Positions 1 to 7,460 of a stretch of DNA of 58,196 nt are shown here, one piece after another. The stretch comes from Pseudomonadota bacterium. Its GTDB lineage: Bacteria; Pseudomonadota; Alphaproteobacteria; Caulobacterales; Caulobacteraceae. Each line of letters opens with the position of its first letter. Position 1 is the stretch's first letter. The notes beneath the pieces were generated by a model that saw only the letters and a list, made by a program, of their open reading frames with translations, did not search any database and was not told the origin of the DNA. The position numbers and the translations under genes were made by a program. Location of the stretch: positions 1-58,196 of the forward strand of contig JAEYAO010000072.1 in assembly GCA_023456105.1 (NCBI GenBank). The letters are read 5' to 3'.

Positions 1-1
1 C

Positions 2-562
2 CGCCCCGTCGTTCTGGGGGCGGTGCTGGCCTGCGTCGCCGCCACGCTGGCGCTGTATCTGGTCACTGGCTCGCCCGGCCTGCCGGACCAGGGCTTCGAG
101 CGCCGGGTCGATCAGTGGGCGACCCGACCCGAGACGCTGGAGCCGGCTCAGTTGGCCGCCCTCGCAGCCCGCGTTGCCGACAGCCGGCCGGGCGATCCCC
201 AGGCCCTGGCCATGCTGGGCGTCGCCCGCTTCGAGGCCGGCGATCCGCTGGGCGCGGCTTCGGCCTTTCGCCGCCTGCTGGCGATCCGCCCGGACGACGC
301 CGCAACCTGGGCGCGGCTGGGCGAAAGTCTGGTGCGCGCCAACGAGGACCGCATCGGCGCCGATGCGGAGGCGGCCTTCGCCGAGGCCCTGAAGCGCGAC
401 GGCGATCAGTTGGGCGCCCGCTTCTTCCTGGGAGAGGCGGCGCTGCGGCGCGGCGACGCGGATCGTGCGCGCGAGCTGTGGACGCCGCTGATCGCCGCCC
501 TGGACCCCGCCGATCCGCGCCGCCAGGATCTGGAGCGCCGTCTGCCCGGCGGCGGATCGTGA
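2..562 (+). CDS. ccmI: Cytochrome c biogenesis protein CcmI/CycH, C-terminal part (5' truncated by window)
   Basis: The frame is open to the window edge, so the first codons and the first transmembrane helix are missing. What remains is one hydrophobic segment followed by a soluble domain with TPR-like helices (segments with A-MLG-ARFEAGD and AATWARLGESL character). CcmI delivers apocytochrome c to the haem-ligation machinery in the periplasm. It is identified mainly by position: ccmE, ccmF and ccmH follow in the order known as cycHJKL in rhizobia. A GTG at 23 is an internal in-frame codon that could be mistaken for a start. The TPR part alone would not be diagnostic; the context makes the call firm. 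Confidence 0.82.
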   Translation, partial: RPVVLGAVLACVAATLALYLVTGSPGLPDQGFERRVDQWATRPETLEPAQLAALAARVADSRPGDPQALAMLGVARFEAGDPLGAASAFRRLLAIRPDDAATWARLGESLVRANEDRIGADAEAAFAEALKRDGDQLGARFFLGEAALRRGDADRARELWTPLIAALDPADPRRQDLERRLPGGGS

Positions 563-634
563 CGCATTGGATCGCGGCCGTCGCGCCGCTATACGGCTTG
601 CAGGTCCGACCCGCAGTTTCGAGCATCGCCTGAC

Positions 635-1123
635 GTGAGCTGGCTTCCCAAATCGCCAAAGGCGCGCCGCAGGCTGTGGGTGGTCGCCGCCGCCGCGCCG
701 ATCCTGGCGCTGGCGGTCGGCCTGTCGTTGTGGGCCATGCAGGACAGCGTGACCTTCTTCTTCTCGCCCTCCGAAGTCACCGAGGCCAAGGCTCCCGCCG
801 GCCGCAACATACGCCTGGGCGGCCTGGTAGAGGCCGGCAGCGTCCACCATGCCAACGACGGCTCCGTCGCATTCGTGGTCACCGACAATGCGGCGACGAC
901 CCGCGTCGTTTTCCACGGCGACCTGCCCGACCTGTTCCGCGAGGGGCAGGGGATCGTCGCGCAGGGCGCCTTTGGGCCCGACCGCACCTTTCACGCCGAT
1001 CAGGTGCTGGCCAAGCACGACGAGACCTACATGCCGCGCGAGGTGGCCGACCGGCTGAAGGCGACCGGCGAGTGGCGCCCGGAGAGCGGATCGCCGCCTC
1101 CGCCCGGAGCGTCCACACTGTGA
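635..1123 (+). CDS. ccmE: Periplasmic haem chaperone CcmE
   Basis: 162 aa with a GTG start. An N-terminal membrane anchor lies at about residues 13-36, followed by an OB-fold domain. The haem-binding motif is visible as LAKHDETYMP, with His128 as the residue that covalently holds haem and Tyr132 as the usual partner. CcmE carries haem from the CcmC complex to CcmF/CcmH for attachment to apocytochrome c. The C-terminal tail is Pro/Ser rich, as is normal. The stop TGA overlaps the GTG of ccmF by 4 bases (1120-1123), suggesting translational coupling. A 72-base gap separates it from ccmI. Confidence 0.95.
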   Translation: MSWLPKSPKARRRLWVVAAAAPILALAVGLSLWAMQDSVTFFFSPSEVTEAKAPAGRNIRLGGLVEAGSVHHANDGSVAFVVTDNAATTRVVFHGDLPDLFREGQGIVAQGAFGPDRTFHADQVLAKHDETYMPREVADRLKATGEWRPESGSPPPPGASTL

Positions 1124-3108
1124 TCGTCGAACTCGGGGCCTTCGCCCTGGCGCTGTCGCTGATGCTGTCGGTATTGCAGGCGGGGTTGTCCGCTGCCGGG
1201 CGCGCGCGCCGCAGCCCCGTGCTGGCCGGAGCCGGCGAGGGGGCGGCGCTGGCGGCCTTTCTCGCCGTCGCCGTCGCCTTCGCCGCCCTGATCTACGCCT
1301 TCGCCGTCTCCGACTTCTCGGTGTCCAACGTCGCGGCCAACAGCCACACCGACAAGCCGATGCTGTACAAGGTCGCCGCGGCCTGGGGCAGCCACGAGGG
1401 CTCGCTGGTGCTGTGGTGCCTGGTGCTGACCGGCTTCGGCGCGGTGCTGGCGCGCGGGCGCGGGCTGCCGTTCGGGTTGAAGACCTCGGCCGTCGCGGTG
1501 CAGGGGGGGCTGGGCGCGCTGTTTCTGGCCTTTGCGGTCTTCACCTCCAGCCCGTTCGAGCGGCTGAACCCCGCCCCGGTGCAGGGCGCCTCGCTGAACC
1601 CGCTGCTGCAGGACCCGGCGCTCGCCTTCCACCCGCCGCTGCTCTACGCAGGATACGTCGGCTTCTCCGTCTGCTTCTCGCTAGCGGTCGCGGCCCTGAT
1701 CGAGGGGCGCGCCCAGACGCCGTTCTGGCCGGCCTGGGGTCGCTGGGTGCGGCCATGGGCGCTGGCCAGTTGGGCCTTCCTGACGGTCGGGATCGCGCTG
1801 GGATCCTTCTGGGCTTATTATGAACTGGGCTGGGGCGGCTGGTGGTTCTGGGACCCGGTCGAGAACGCCTCCTTCATGCCGTGGCTGGCGGGCGCGGCCC
1901 TGCTGCATTCGGCGGTGGTGACCGAGCGGCGCGGCGCGCTTGCCGGCTGGACCGTGTTCCTGGCGCTTCTCGCCTTCACCTTCTCCATGCTGGGGGCGTT
2001 TCTGGTGCGCTCGGGCGTGCTGACCAGCGTTCACGCCTTCGCCGTCGATCCGCAAAGGGGGCTGATGCTGCTGGGCATTCTGGGCCTGACGGCGGGGGCG
2101 GCGTTCGCCCTGTTCGCCTGGCGCGCGCCTCGCCTGAAGGGCGGCGGCCTGTTCGCGCCGATCAGCCGCGAAGGGGGGCTGGTGCTGAACAACCTGCTGC
2201 TGACCACCGCCGCCGCGACGGTGCTCCTGGGCACGCTGTATCCGCTGATCCTGGAGGCGGCGTCCGGCGCGACCATCTCGGTCGGTCCGCCCTATTTCAA
2301 CGCCACCTTCACGCCGCTGATGGCGCTGGCCTTTCTGATCCTGCCGTTCGGGCCGCTGCTGGCGTGGAAGCGCGGCGACTTGCGCGGCGCGGCCCAGCGG
2401 CTGTGGGTCGCGGCTGGCCTGTCGCTTTTGCTGGGGTTGGCGGGCTGGGCGGTGTGGGAGCCTCGCAAGGCGTTGGCGACCGCCGGCGTCGCGCTGGGCT
2501 CCTGGCTGATCCTGGGCGCCCTGGCCGAGGTCGCCGAGCGCGTCCGGCTGTTCCGCGCGGCGCCGTTCGAGACCCTGCGCCGGGCCAGGGGTCTCCCGCT
2601 CGGCGCCTGGGGCATGACCCTGGCGCACGCGGGCTTGGGCGTGTTCGTGCTGGGCGCCGTGATCGAGACCGGCTTCAAGGCCGAGGCCGCCCGGCCGCTG
2701 GCTCTGGGCGAGGCGGTGGTCGCCGGCGGCTGGTCGGCCAGCCTGGCCGATGTGCGTGTGATCGAAGGCCCGAACTACCTGGCCGAGCAGGGCCGCTTCA
2801 CCGTTCGGCCGAGCGGCGGCGAAGGCCGCGCCCGCGTCGTCACCGCCGAGCGCCGCTTCTTTCCGGCCGGCGGCCAGACCACCACCGAGGTGAGCCTCGA
2901 CTTCCGGGGGCTCAGCGACGTCTATGTGGTGCTGGGCGAGCGGACGGAGGCCGCCGGCCGTCCCGCCTGGAACGTGCGGCTGTACTGGAATCCCTGGGCG
3001 CGGCTGATCTTTCTGGGGCCGGGGATCATGGCGCTGGGCGGCTTGCTGTCGCTGATGGACCGCCGCCTGCGGGTCGCGGCGCCCGGCCGTCGCCGGAGGC
3101 GGGCGTGA
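1120..3108 (+). CDS. ccmF: Cytochrome c haem lyase subunit CcmF
   Basis: 662 aa, the usual size for CcmF. Many membrane helices are present, and the periplasmic tryptophan-rich WWD motif (WGGWWFWDPVEN) sits at residues 238-249. Conserved histidines occur in the preceding segment (AWGSHEGS) and in FHPPLLYAGY. CcmF forms the haem lyase with CcmH and CcmI and receives haem from CcmE. The GTG at 1120 was chosen because it makes a 4-base overlap with the ccmE stop and gives a hydrophobic N terminus. The same frame is open far upstream inside ccmE, so a longer start would be spurious. The stop overlaps the ccmH start by 4 bases. Confidence 0.96.
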   Translation: MIVELGAFALALSLMLSVLQAGLSAAGRARRSPVLAGAGEGAALAAFLAVAVAFAALIYAFAVSDFSVSNVAANSHTDKPMLYKVAAAWGSHEGSLVLWCLVLTGFGAVLARGRGLPFGLKTSAVAVQGGLGALFLAFAVFTSSPFERLNPAPVQGASLNPLLQDPALAFHPPLLYAGYVGFSVCFSLAVAALIEGRAQTPFWPAWGRWVRPWALASWAFLTVGIALGSFWAYYELGWGGWWFWDPVENASFMPWLAGAALLHSAVVTERRGALAGWTVFLALLAFTFSMLGAFLVRSGVLTSVHAFAVDPQRGLMLLGILGLTAGAAFALFAWRAPRLKGGGLFAPISREGGLVLNNLLLTTAAATVLLGTLYPLILEAASGATISVGPPYFNATFTPLMALAFLILPFGPLLAWKRGDLRGAAQRLWVAAGLSLLLGLAGWAVWEPRKALATAGVALGSWLILGALAEVAERVRLFRAAPFETLRRARGLPLGAWGMTLAHAGLGVFVLGAVIETGFKAEAARPLALGEAVVAGGWSASLADVRVIEGPNYLAEQGRFTVRPSGGEGRARVVTAERRFFPAGGQTTTEVSLDFRGLSDVYVVLGERTEAAGRPAWNVRLYWNPWARLIFLGPGIMALGGLLSLMDRRLRVAAPGRRRRRA

Positions 3109-3605
3109 AGCGGCGCATCCTGCTGGCGCCGCTGATGGCCGTCGGCCTGATGGCGGCGGAGCCGGCGTCCGCCCCCGACAGGCCCTTGGCCGACGCCGCG
3201 CAGGAGACCCGCGCCCGCGCCCTGTTCTCGGAGATCCGCTGCGTGGTCTGCCAGCATGAGGCCATCGCCGACAGCCCGGCCGCTGTCGCCGCCGACATGC
3301 GCCGGCTGGTGCGCGAGGAGATCGCCGCCGGCGCCAGTGACGAACAGGTGCGCGACGGCCTGGTGCGTCGCTTCGGCGACTATGTACTGTTCCGCCCGCC
3401 GCTTCGGATCGGCACGCTGCTGCTGTGGTTCGGGCCCTTTCTGCTGGCGCTGCTGGCGGGCGGCGCCTTGCTGTGGCGGGGCCGTCGCCCGGCGCCCGAC
3501 GCCGCGCCCCTGACGGATCAGGAGGAGGCGCGGCTCGGCGAACTTCTCAAAGGCGAAAGACTCCGCCGCGATCCGGACGCAACCTCGCCTCACGACGGGC
3601 GCTAG
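3105..3605 (+). CDS. ccmH: Thiol oxidoreductase CcmH (CycL) of cytochrome c maturation
   Basis: 166 aa. Signal peptide, then the family motif RCVVCQ with redox cysteines Cys46 and Cys49, then one transmembrane helix near residues 104-124 and a cytoplasmic acidic/basic tail. CcmH keeps the CXXCH motif of apocytochrome c reduced for haem ligation. The GTG at 3105 overlaps the ccmF stop (GTGA). The frame is open for about 1.2 kb upstream antiphase inside ccmF, but only the part from 3105 has protein-like composition. It is the last gene of the ccm unit; about 30 bases later the degP promoter begins. Confidence 0.94.
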   Translation: MKRRILLAPLMAVGLMAAEPASAPDRPLADAAQETRARALFSEIRCVVCQHEAIADSPAAVAADMRRLVREEIAAGASDEQVRDGLVRRFGDYVLFRPPLRIGTLLLWFGPFLLALLAGGALLWRGRRPAPDAAPLTDQEEARLGELLKGERLRRDPDATSPHDGR

Positions 3606-3631
3606 TACGGATCAACCCTCCCTTCGGGCGG

Positions 3632-3660
3632 CTTGGCGAACGTCGTCATCGCCCTATATT
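3632..3660 (+). promoter_or_regulatory. Candidate sigma32 (heat-shock) promoter of degP
   Basis: CTTG at 3632-3635, 17 bases, then CCTATAT at 3653-3659. This fits the alphaproteobacterial heat-shock consensus CTTG-N17/18-CYTATNT at every defined position. It lies 55 bases before the degP ATG in the short ccmH-degP gap. The element is read directly from the sequence; its use by RpoH is inferred from the consensus and from the chaperone/protease role of DegP. Confidence 0.6.
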
Positions 3661-3714
3661 CAAAAGCGAAAACGGCGCCTTGTCGCGCCGGACACGAGGA
3701 TCGCAAGGACGACG

Positions 3715-5241
3715 ATGCTGAAGCGCAAGGAGTTCATTCTGGGGGCCGCCGCCGGCCTGACGATCGCCGCGGGCGCGACCGCCGGAGGCGTCATCACCTG
3801 GCCGGGCGCGCACGCCGAGCCGCAGGCGGTGAACCGCATCAGCCCCAACCCGGGCGCCGCCGGCGCCTTCGCCCCGCCGCCGGGCGCGCCCAACAGCTTC
3901 GCCAACATCTTTGACCAGGTCGCCCCGGCCGTGGTGCAGATCGACGTGACCACCCGCGTCGAGCGTCCGCGCGGCCTGACGATCCCCGGCCTGCCGTTCC
4001 GGTTCGTGCCGCCGGAAGGCCAGGGCGGCGACGACGAGCCCCAGACGGCCCAGGGCGCCGGCTCTGGCTTCTTCATCAGCCAGGACGGCTTCATCGTCAC
4101 CAACAACCACGTCGTCGCCGACGCCACCGAGATCAAGGTCAAGCTGTCGGACGGCCGCGAGCTGCCCGCCCGCCTGGTCGGCCGCGACGAGGGCACCGAC
4201 CTGGCCGTGGTCAAGGTCGAAGGCAATGACTTCAAATATGTCTCCTTCGAGGAGACGGCCGAGCCGCGCGTCGGCGACTGGGTCATCGCGGTCGGCAATC
4301 CCTTCGGCCTGGGCGGCACGGCGACCGCCGGCATCGTCTCGGCCAAGGCGCGCGACATCGATCCGACCGGCTACAACGACTACATCCAGATCGACGCCGC
4401 CATCAACCGGGGCAACTCGGGCGGACCGACGTTCGACATCTACGGCCGCGTGATCGGCGTCAACTCGGCCATCTACTCGCCCACCGGCGGTTCGGTCGGC
4501 ATCGGCTTCGCCATTCCGGCGGAGACGGCCAAGAGCATCACGGCGCGGCTTATGAGGGGCGAGAGCATTCAGCGGGGCTATGTCGGCCTGACGCTACAGA
4601 CGCTTCGCCCCGAGGAGTGGGAAGCCTTTGGCCAGCCGTCCGACTTCGACGGCGCCTACGTCCAGAGCGTGGTTCCGGACGGCCCGGCCGCCCAAGCCGG
4701 CGCGCGGGTGGGCGATATCCTTGTGGCTGTGAACGGCCAAGCGGTGGCGAACAGCTCGGAGGCCACGCGCCGCGTCGGCTCCGCGCGACCCAACGAAACG
4801 ATCCGGCTGGACATCATCCGGGACGGTCGTCGTCAGACGCTGAATGTCCGGTCGGGCGTTCGCCCTTCGCAGGCCGAGCTTCAGGCTTCGCAGGACGGGG
4901 GCTCCGGATCGCCAGGCTCTGCGGTCCCCGGTGGCGGCGAGGTGATCGAAGGCGTGTCCGTGTCGCCGCTGAGCGCCAGCGCCCGCCAACGCTTCAACGT
5001 GCCTGAATCGGTGAACGGTCTGGTCGTCACCAACGTCGCCGACAGCGTCAACTTCGCCAACGTCAGGCTGCAGGCCGGCATGGTGATCACCCGCGCCAAC
5101 CAGCGTGCGGTCGCCACGCCCGCCGATCTGCGCGCCGTGATCGACGAGGCGCGTCGTGCGGGCCGGGACAGCGTCTTGCTGTTCGTGCAGGCCGGACAGT
5201 CGCCGGGCACCATCGTGATGCGTCTGGGCGGAAACGACTGA
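3715..5241 (+). CDS. degP: Periplasmic Do-type serine protease/chaperone DegP (HtrA)
   Basis: 508 aa. A signal-anchor-like N terminus is followed by a Pro/Gly linker and a trypsin-like domain with the complete triad His132 (TNNHVVADA), Asp162 (GTDLAVVKV) and Ser235 (GNSGGP). Two PDZ domains follow, at roughly residues 290-375 and 400-500. DegP degrades or refolds misfolded envelope proteins. The start has a good ribosome site (AAGGA). After GNSGGP the usual Leu is replaced by Thr, which is minor. It follows the ccm genes and precedes a two-component pair, the same order seen in rhizobia. A strong terminator separates it from the regulator. Confidence 0.95.
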   Translation: MLKRKEFILGAAAGLTIAAGATAGGVITWPGAHAEPQAVNRISPNPGAAGAFAPPPGAPNSFANIFDQVAPAVVQIDVTTRVERPRGLTIPGLPFRFVPPEGQGGDDEPQTAQGAGSGFFISQDGFIVTNNHVVADATEIKVKLSDGRELPARLVGRDEGTDLAVVKVEGNDFKYVSFEETAEPRVGDWVIAVGNPFGLGGTATAGIVSAKARDIDPTGYNDYIQIDAAINRGNSGGPTFDIYGRVIGVNSAIYSPTGGSVGIGFAIPAETAKSITARLMRGESIQRGYVGLTLQTLRPEEWEAFGQPSDFDGAYVQSVVPDGPAAQAGARVGDILVAVNGQAVANSSEATRRVGSARPNETIRLDIIRDGRRQTLNVRSGVRPSQAELQASQDGGSGSPGSAVPGGGEVIEGVSVSPLSASARQRFNVPESVNGLVVTNVADSVNFANVRLQAGMVITRANQRAVATPADLRAVIDEARRAGRDSVLLFVQAGQSPGTIVMRLGGND

Positions 5242-5272
5242 TCTGGAAGCTGAACAAGCCTTAACTCACGGG

Positions 5273-5308
5273 ATCGCCGCCGATGCGCTACCATCGGCGG
5301 CGATTTTT
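5273..5308 (+). terminator. Rho-independent terminator after degP
   Basis: A perfect 13-bp stem (ATCGCCGCCGATG at 5273-5285 and its complement at 5292-5304) with a 6-base loop, followed by five T. It lies 31 bases after the degP stop and ends 18 bases before the next start codon, so the response regulator must have its own promoter overlapping this hairpin, or rely on read-through. Confidence 0.88.
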
Positions 5309-5326
5309 GATTCCGGGGAGGGCGTC

Positions 5327-5998
5327 ATGCGAATTCTGGTGGTCGAGGACGACGCTGAGGCGGCGACGGCCATGGTGCGCGGCCTGTCGGAGGCCGGCCA
5401 CGACGTGACCCATGCGGTGGACGGGGCCTTTGGCCTGCTGGAGGCGCAGAAAGGCGGCTACGACGTCTATGTGGTCGATCGCATGATGCCGCGTCTCGAC
5501 GGCGTCGGCATGGTCGAGATGGTCAGAAAGGGCGGCGACCAGACGCCGGTCCTGTTCCTGTCGGCTCTGGGCGAGGTGGAGGACCGGGTCACGGGCCTGA
5601 AGGCCGGCGCGGACGACTATCTGGTCAAGCCTTACGCCTTCGCCGAACTGATCGCCCGCGTCGAGGCCCTGGCCCGCCGGCGCGAGACGGGCGGGGTGCA
5701 GACGGTGCTCAAGGTCGGCGACCTTGAGATGAACCTGATCGGCCGCACCGTGCATCGCGGGACGACTGAGATCGACCTCCAGCCGCGCGAGTTCCAGCTG
5801 CTGGAGTTCCTGATGCGCCACGCCGGTCAGTCGGTGACCCGCACCATGCTGCTGGAGAAGGTGTGGGAGTACCACTTCGACCCCCAGACCAACGTCATCG
5901 ACGTCCACATCAGCCGCCTGCGCTCCAAGATCGACAAGGGTTTCGCCAAGGCCATGCTCCAGACCGTGCGCGGCGCGGGGTACCGGCTGGAGGCCTAG
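5327..5998 (+). CDS. OmpR-family response regulator (PhoP/FeuP-like)
   Basis: 223 aa. Receiver domain at residues 1-115 with acidic pocket Asp8/Asp9, phospho-acceptor Asp51 (VVDRMMPRLDG) and the conserved Lys in LVKPYAF; winged-helix DNA-binding domain at about 125-222 ending in VRGAGYRLEA. The partner kinase starts 10 bases after the stop. The order ccm-degP-regulator-kinase-glnE matches that reported around feuPQ in rhizobia, so orthology to FeuP is likely by synteny. Signals and targets cannot be read from the sequence. The start is preceded by GGGGAGGG. Confidence 0.93.
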   Translation: MRILVVEDDAEAATAMVRGLSEAGHDVTHAVDGAFGLLEAQKGGYDVYVVDRMMPRLDGVGMVEMVRKGGDQTPVLFLSALGEVEDRVTGLKAGADDYLVKPYAFAELIARVEALARRRETGGVQTVLKVGDLEMNLIGRTVHRGTTEIDLQPREFQLLEFLMRHAGQSVTRTMLLEKVWEYHFDPQTNVIDVHISRLRSKIDKGFAKAMLQTVRGAGYRLEA

Positions 5999-6008
5999 AC
6001 CGCGCATC

Positions 6009-7430
6009 ATGCGCCTGCCGTCCCTTCTTCGCCGCACGCCGTTTCGGCTGACGCTGCTGTTTCTCGCCCTGTTCGTGGCGGCGGCCAGCGCCATCCTGGC
6101 CTATGTCTATTTCGCATCGGCGTCGCAGGCGCAGGCGCGGGCGACGGCGGACGTGGAGGCCGAACTGGGCGTGTTGACCGCCATCCACCGCACGCGCGGG
6201 CTGGATGCGCTGAACACCGCCCTGGTGGAGCGCACCGTGCGGGGCGGCCCGTACCTGTATCTGCTGACCGACCCGGCGGGAAAGACGATCACCGGCAACG
6301 TCTCGACCCTGCCGTTCGAGGCGGGGGAGAACCTGACGCCGGGCCAAGGTCAGTGGGACACCTTCCGCATCACCGACACCGATCCGGAAGGGCGCGTCCA
6401 GCGCCGTCAGGCCATCGGCGTGCTGATGCCGCTGTCGGGCGGAAGCCACCTGTTTGTCGGCGAGGACATCGGCGACATCGAGGACTATCTGTCCCGCCTG
6501 ACCCAGGCGTTGTGGGCGGCCATGGCCATGGTGATCCTGCTGGGGCTGGCGGGCGGGCTGTTCATCAGCCGCCGCGTCGAGGCGGCCATGGGCGGTCTGA
6601 ACCGCGTGGTCGCCGCCGTGCAGGACGGCGATCTAAAGGCCCGCGTCGCCATCCGCCACTCCGGCGATGAACTGGATGAACTGGGGCTGGGGCTGAACGG
6701 CATGCTGGACCGGCTGGAGGCGTCCATGGCCTCGATCCGTCACGTCGGCGACGCCATCGCCCACGACCTGCGTTCGCCCCTGACGCGGATGCGGGCCAAG
6801 CTGGAGGTCGCCCTGATCGACGCCGAGTCCGGCAGGATCGACGGGGTCGATGCGCTGACGCTCGCTCTGGAGGAGGCCGACCAGCTGCTGAAGACCTTCA
6901 ACACCGTTCTGGCCATCGCTCGGCTCCAGGCCGGCGGCGCGCCGGATCCCAAGGTGTTCGACGCCGCCGACCTCGCCGCCGACATGGCCGAGCTGTACGA
7001 GCCGGCGGCCGAGGACAAGTCGCTGGACTTCGGCTCGGAGATCGAGCGCGGCCTGCTGGTCGAGGGCAACCGGGCGTTTCTGGCCCAGGCGCTGGCCAAT
7101 CTGATCGACAACGCCATCAAATACACCCCGGCCGGCGGCGCGGTGAAGCTGCGGGCGCGGCGTCGCTCCTCGGGCGAGGTCGAATACTCCGTCACCGACA
7201 CCGGCCCCGGCGTGCCCGACGCCGACCGCGAGCGGGTGGTGCAGCGCTTCGTGCGCCTGGACAACAGCCGCACCGAGCCGGGCTCGGGCCTGGGCCTTTC
7301 GCTGGTCACGGCCGTGGCCGAGGCGCACGGCGGCCGGGTGCAGCTGGACGAGGGCCCCGGCGTGTTCGAGGGCTTCGGCCCCGGCCTGCGGGTCGCCCTG
7401 GTTCTGCCGGCCGCCACAGGGCAGGGGTGA
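6009..7430 (+). CDS. Membrane sensor histidine kinase (partner of the preceding regulator)
   Basis: 473 aa. Transmembrane helices lie near residues 13-35 and 165-187, flanking a periplasmic sensor domain of about 130 residues. HAMP follows at 188-240, then HisKA with phospho-acceptor His252 in IAHDLRSPLTR. The ATPase domain shows an N box (NLIDNAIKYTP), G1 (DTGPGVPD) and G2 (GSGLGLSLV). It is co-transcribed with the OmpR-type regulator. Synteny with feuPQ upstream of glnE in other alphaproteobacteria suggests a FeuQ-like envelope or osmotic sensor; this last point is inference. Confidence 0.93.
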   Translation: MRLPSLLRRTPFRLTLLFLALFVAAASAILAYVYFASASQAQARATADVEAELGVLTAIHRTRGLDALNTALVERTVRGGPYLYLLTDPAGKTITGNVSTLPFEAGENLTPGQGQWDTFRITDTDPEGRVQRRQAIGVLMPLSGGSHLFVGEDIGDIEDYLSRLTQALWAAMAMVILLGLAGGLFISRRVEAAMGGLNRVVAAVQDGDLKARVAIRHSGDELDELGLGLNGMLDRLEASMASIRHVGDAIAHDLRSPLTRMRAKLEVALIDAESGRIDGVDALTLALEEADQLLKTFNTVLAIARLQAGGAPDPKVFDAADLAADMAELYEPAAEDKSLDFGSEIERGLLVEGNRAFLAQALANLIDNAIKYTPAGGAVKLRARRRSSGEVEYSVTDTGPGVPDADRERVVQRFVRLDNSRTEPGSGLGLSLVTAVAEAHGGRVQLDEGPGVFEGFGPGLRVALVLPAATGQG

Positions 7431-7460
7431 GGCCCGCGCCGACTTGATCTACAAGAGGGC

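Noticed and set aside
676..1119. Upstream extension of ccmF inside ccmE
   Set aside because: The frame is open but the translation is Arg/Gly/Pro-rich noise; the GTG at 1120 gives the 4-base overlap and the correct family length.
1842..3104. Long in-frame extension upstream of ccmH
   Set aside because: It is out of frame with ccmF and not protein-like; the real ccmH start is the GTG at 3105 with a signal peptide.
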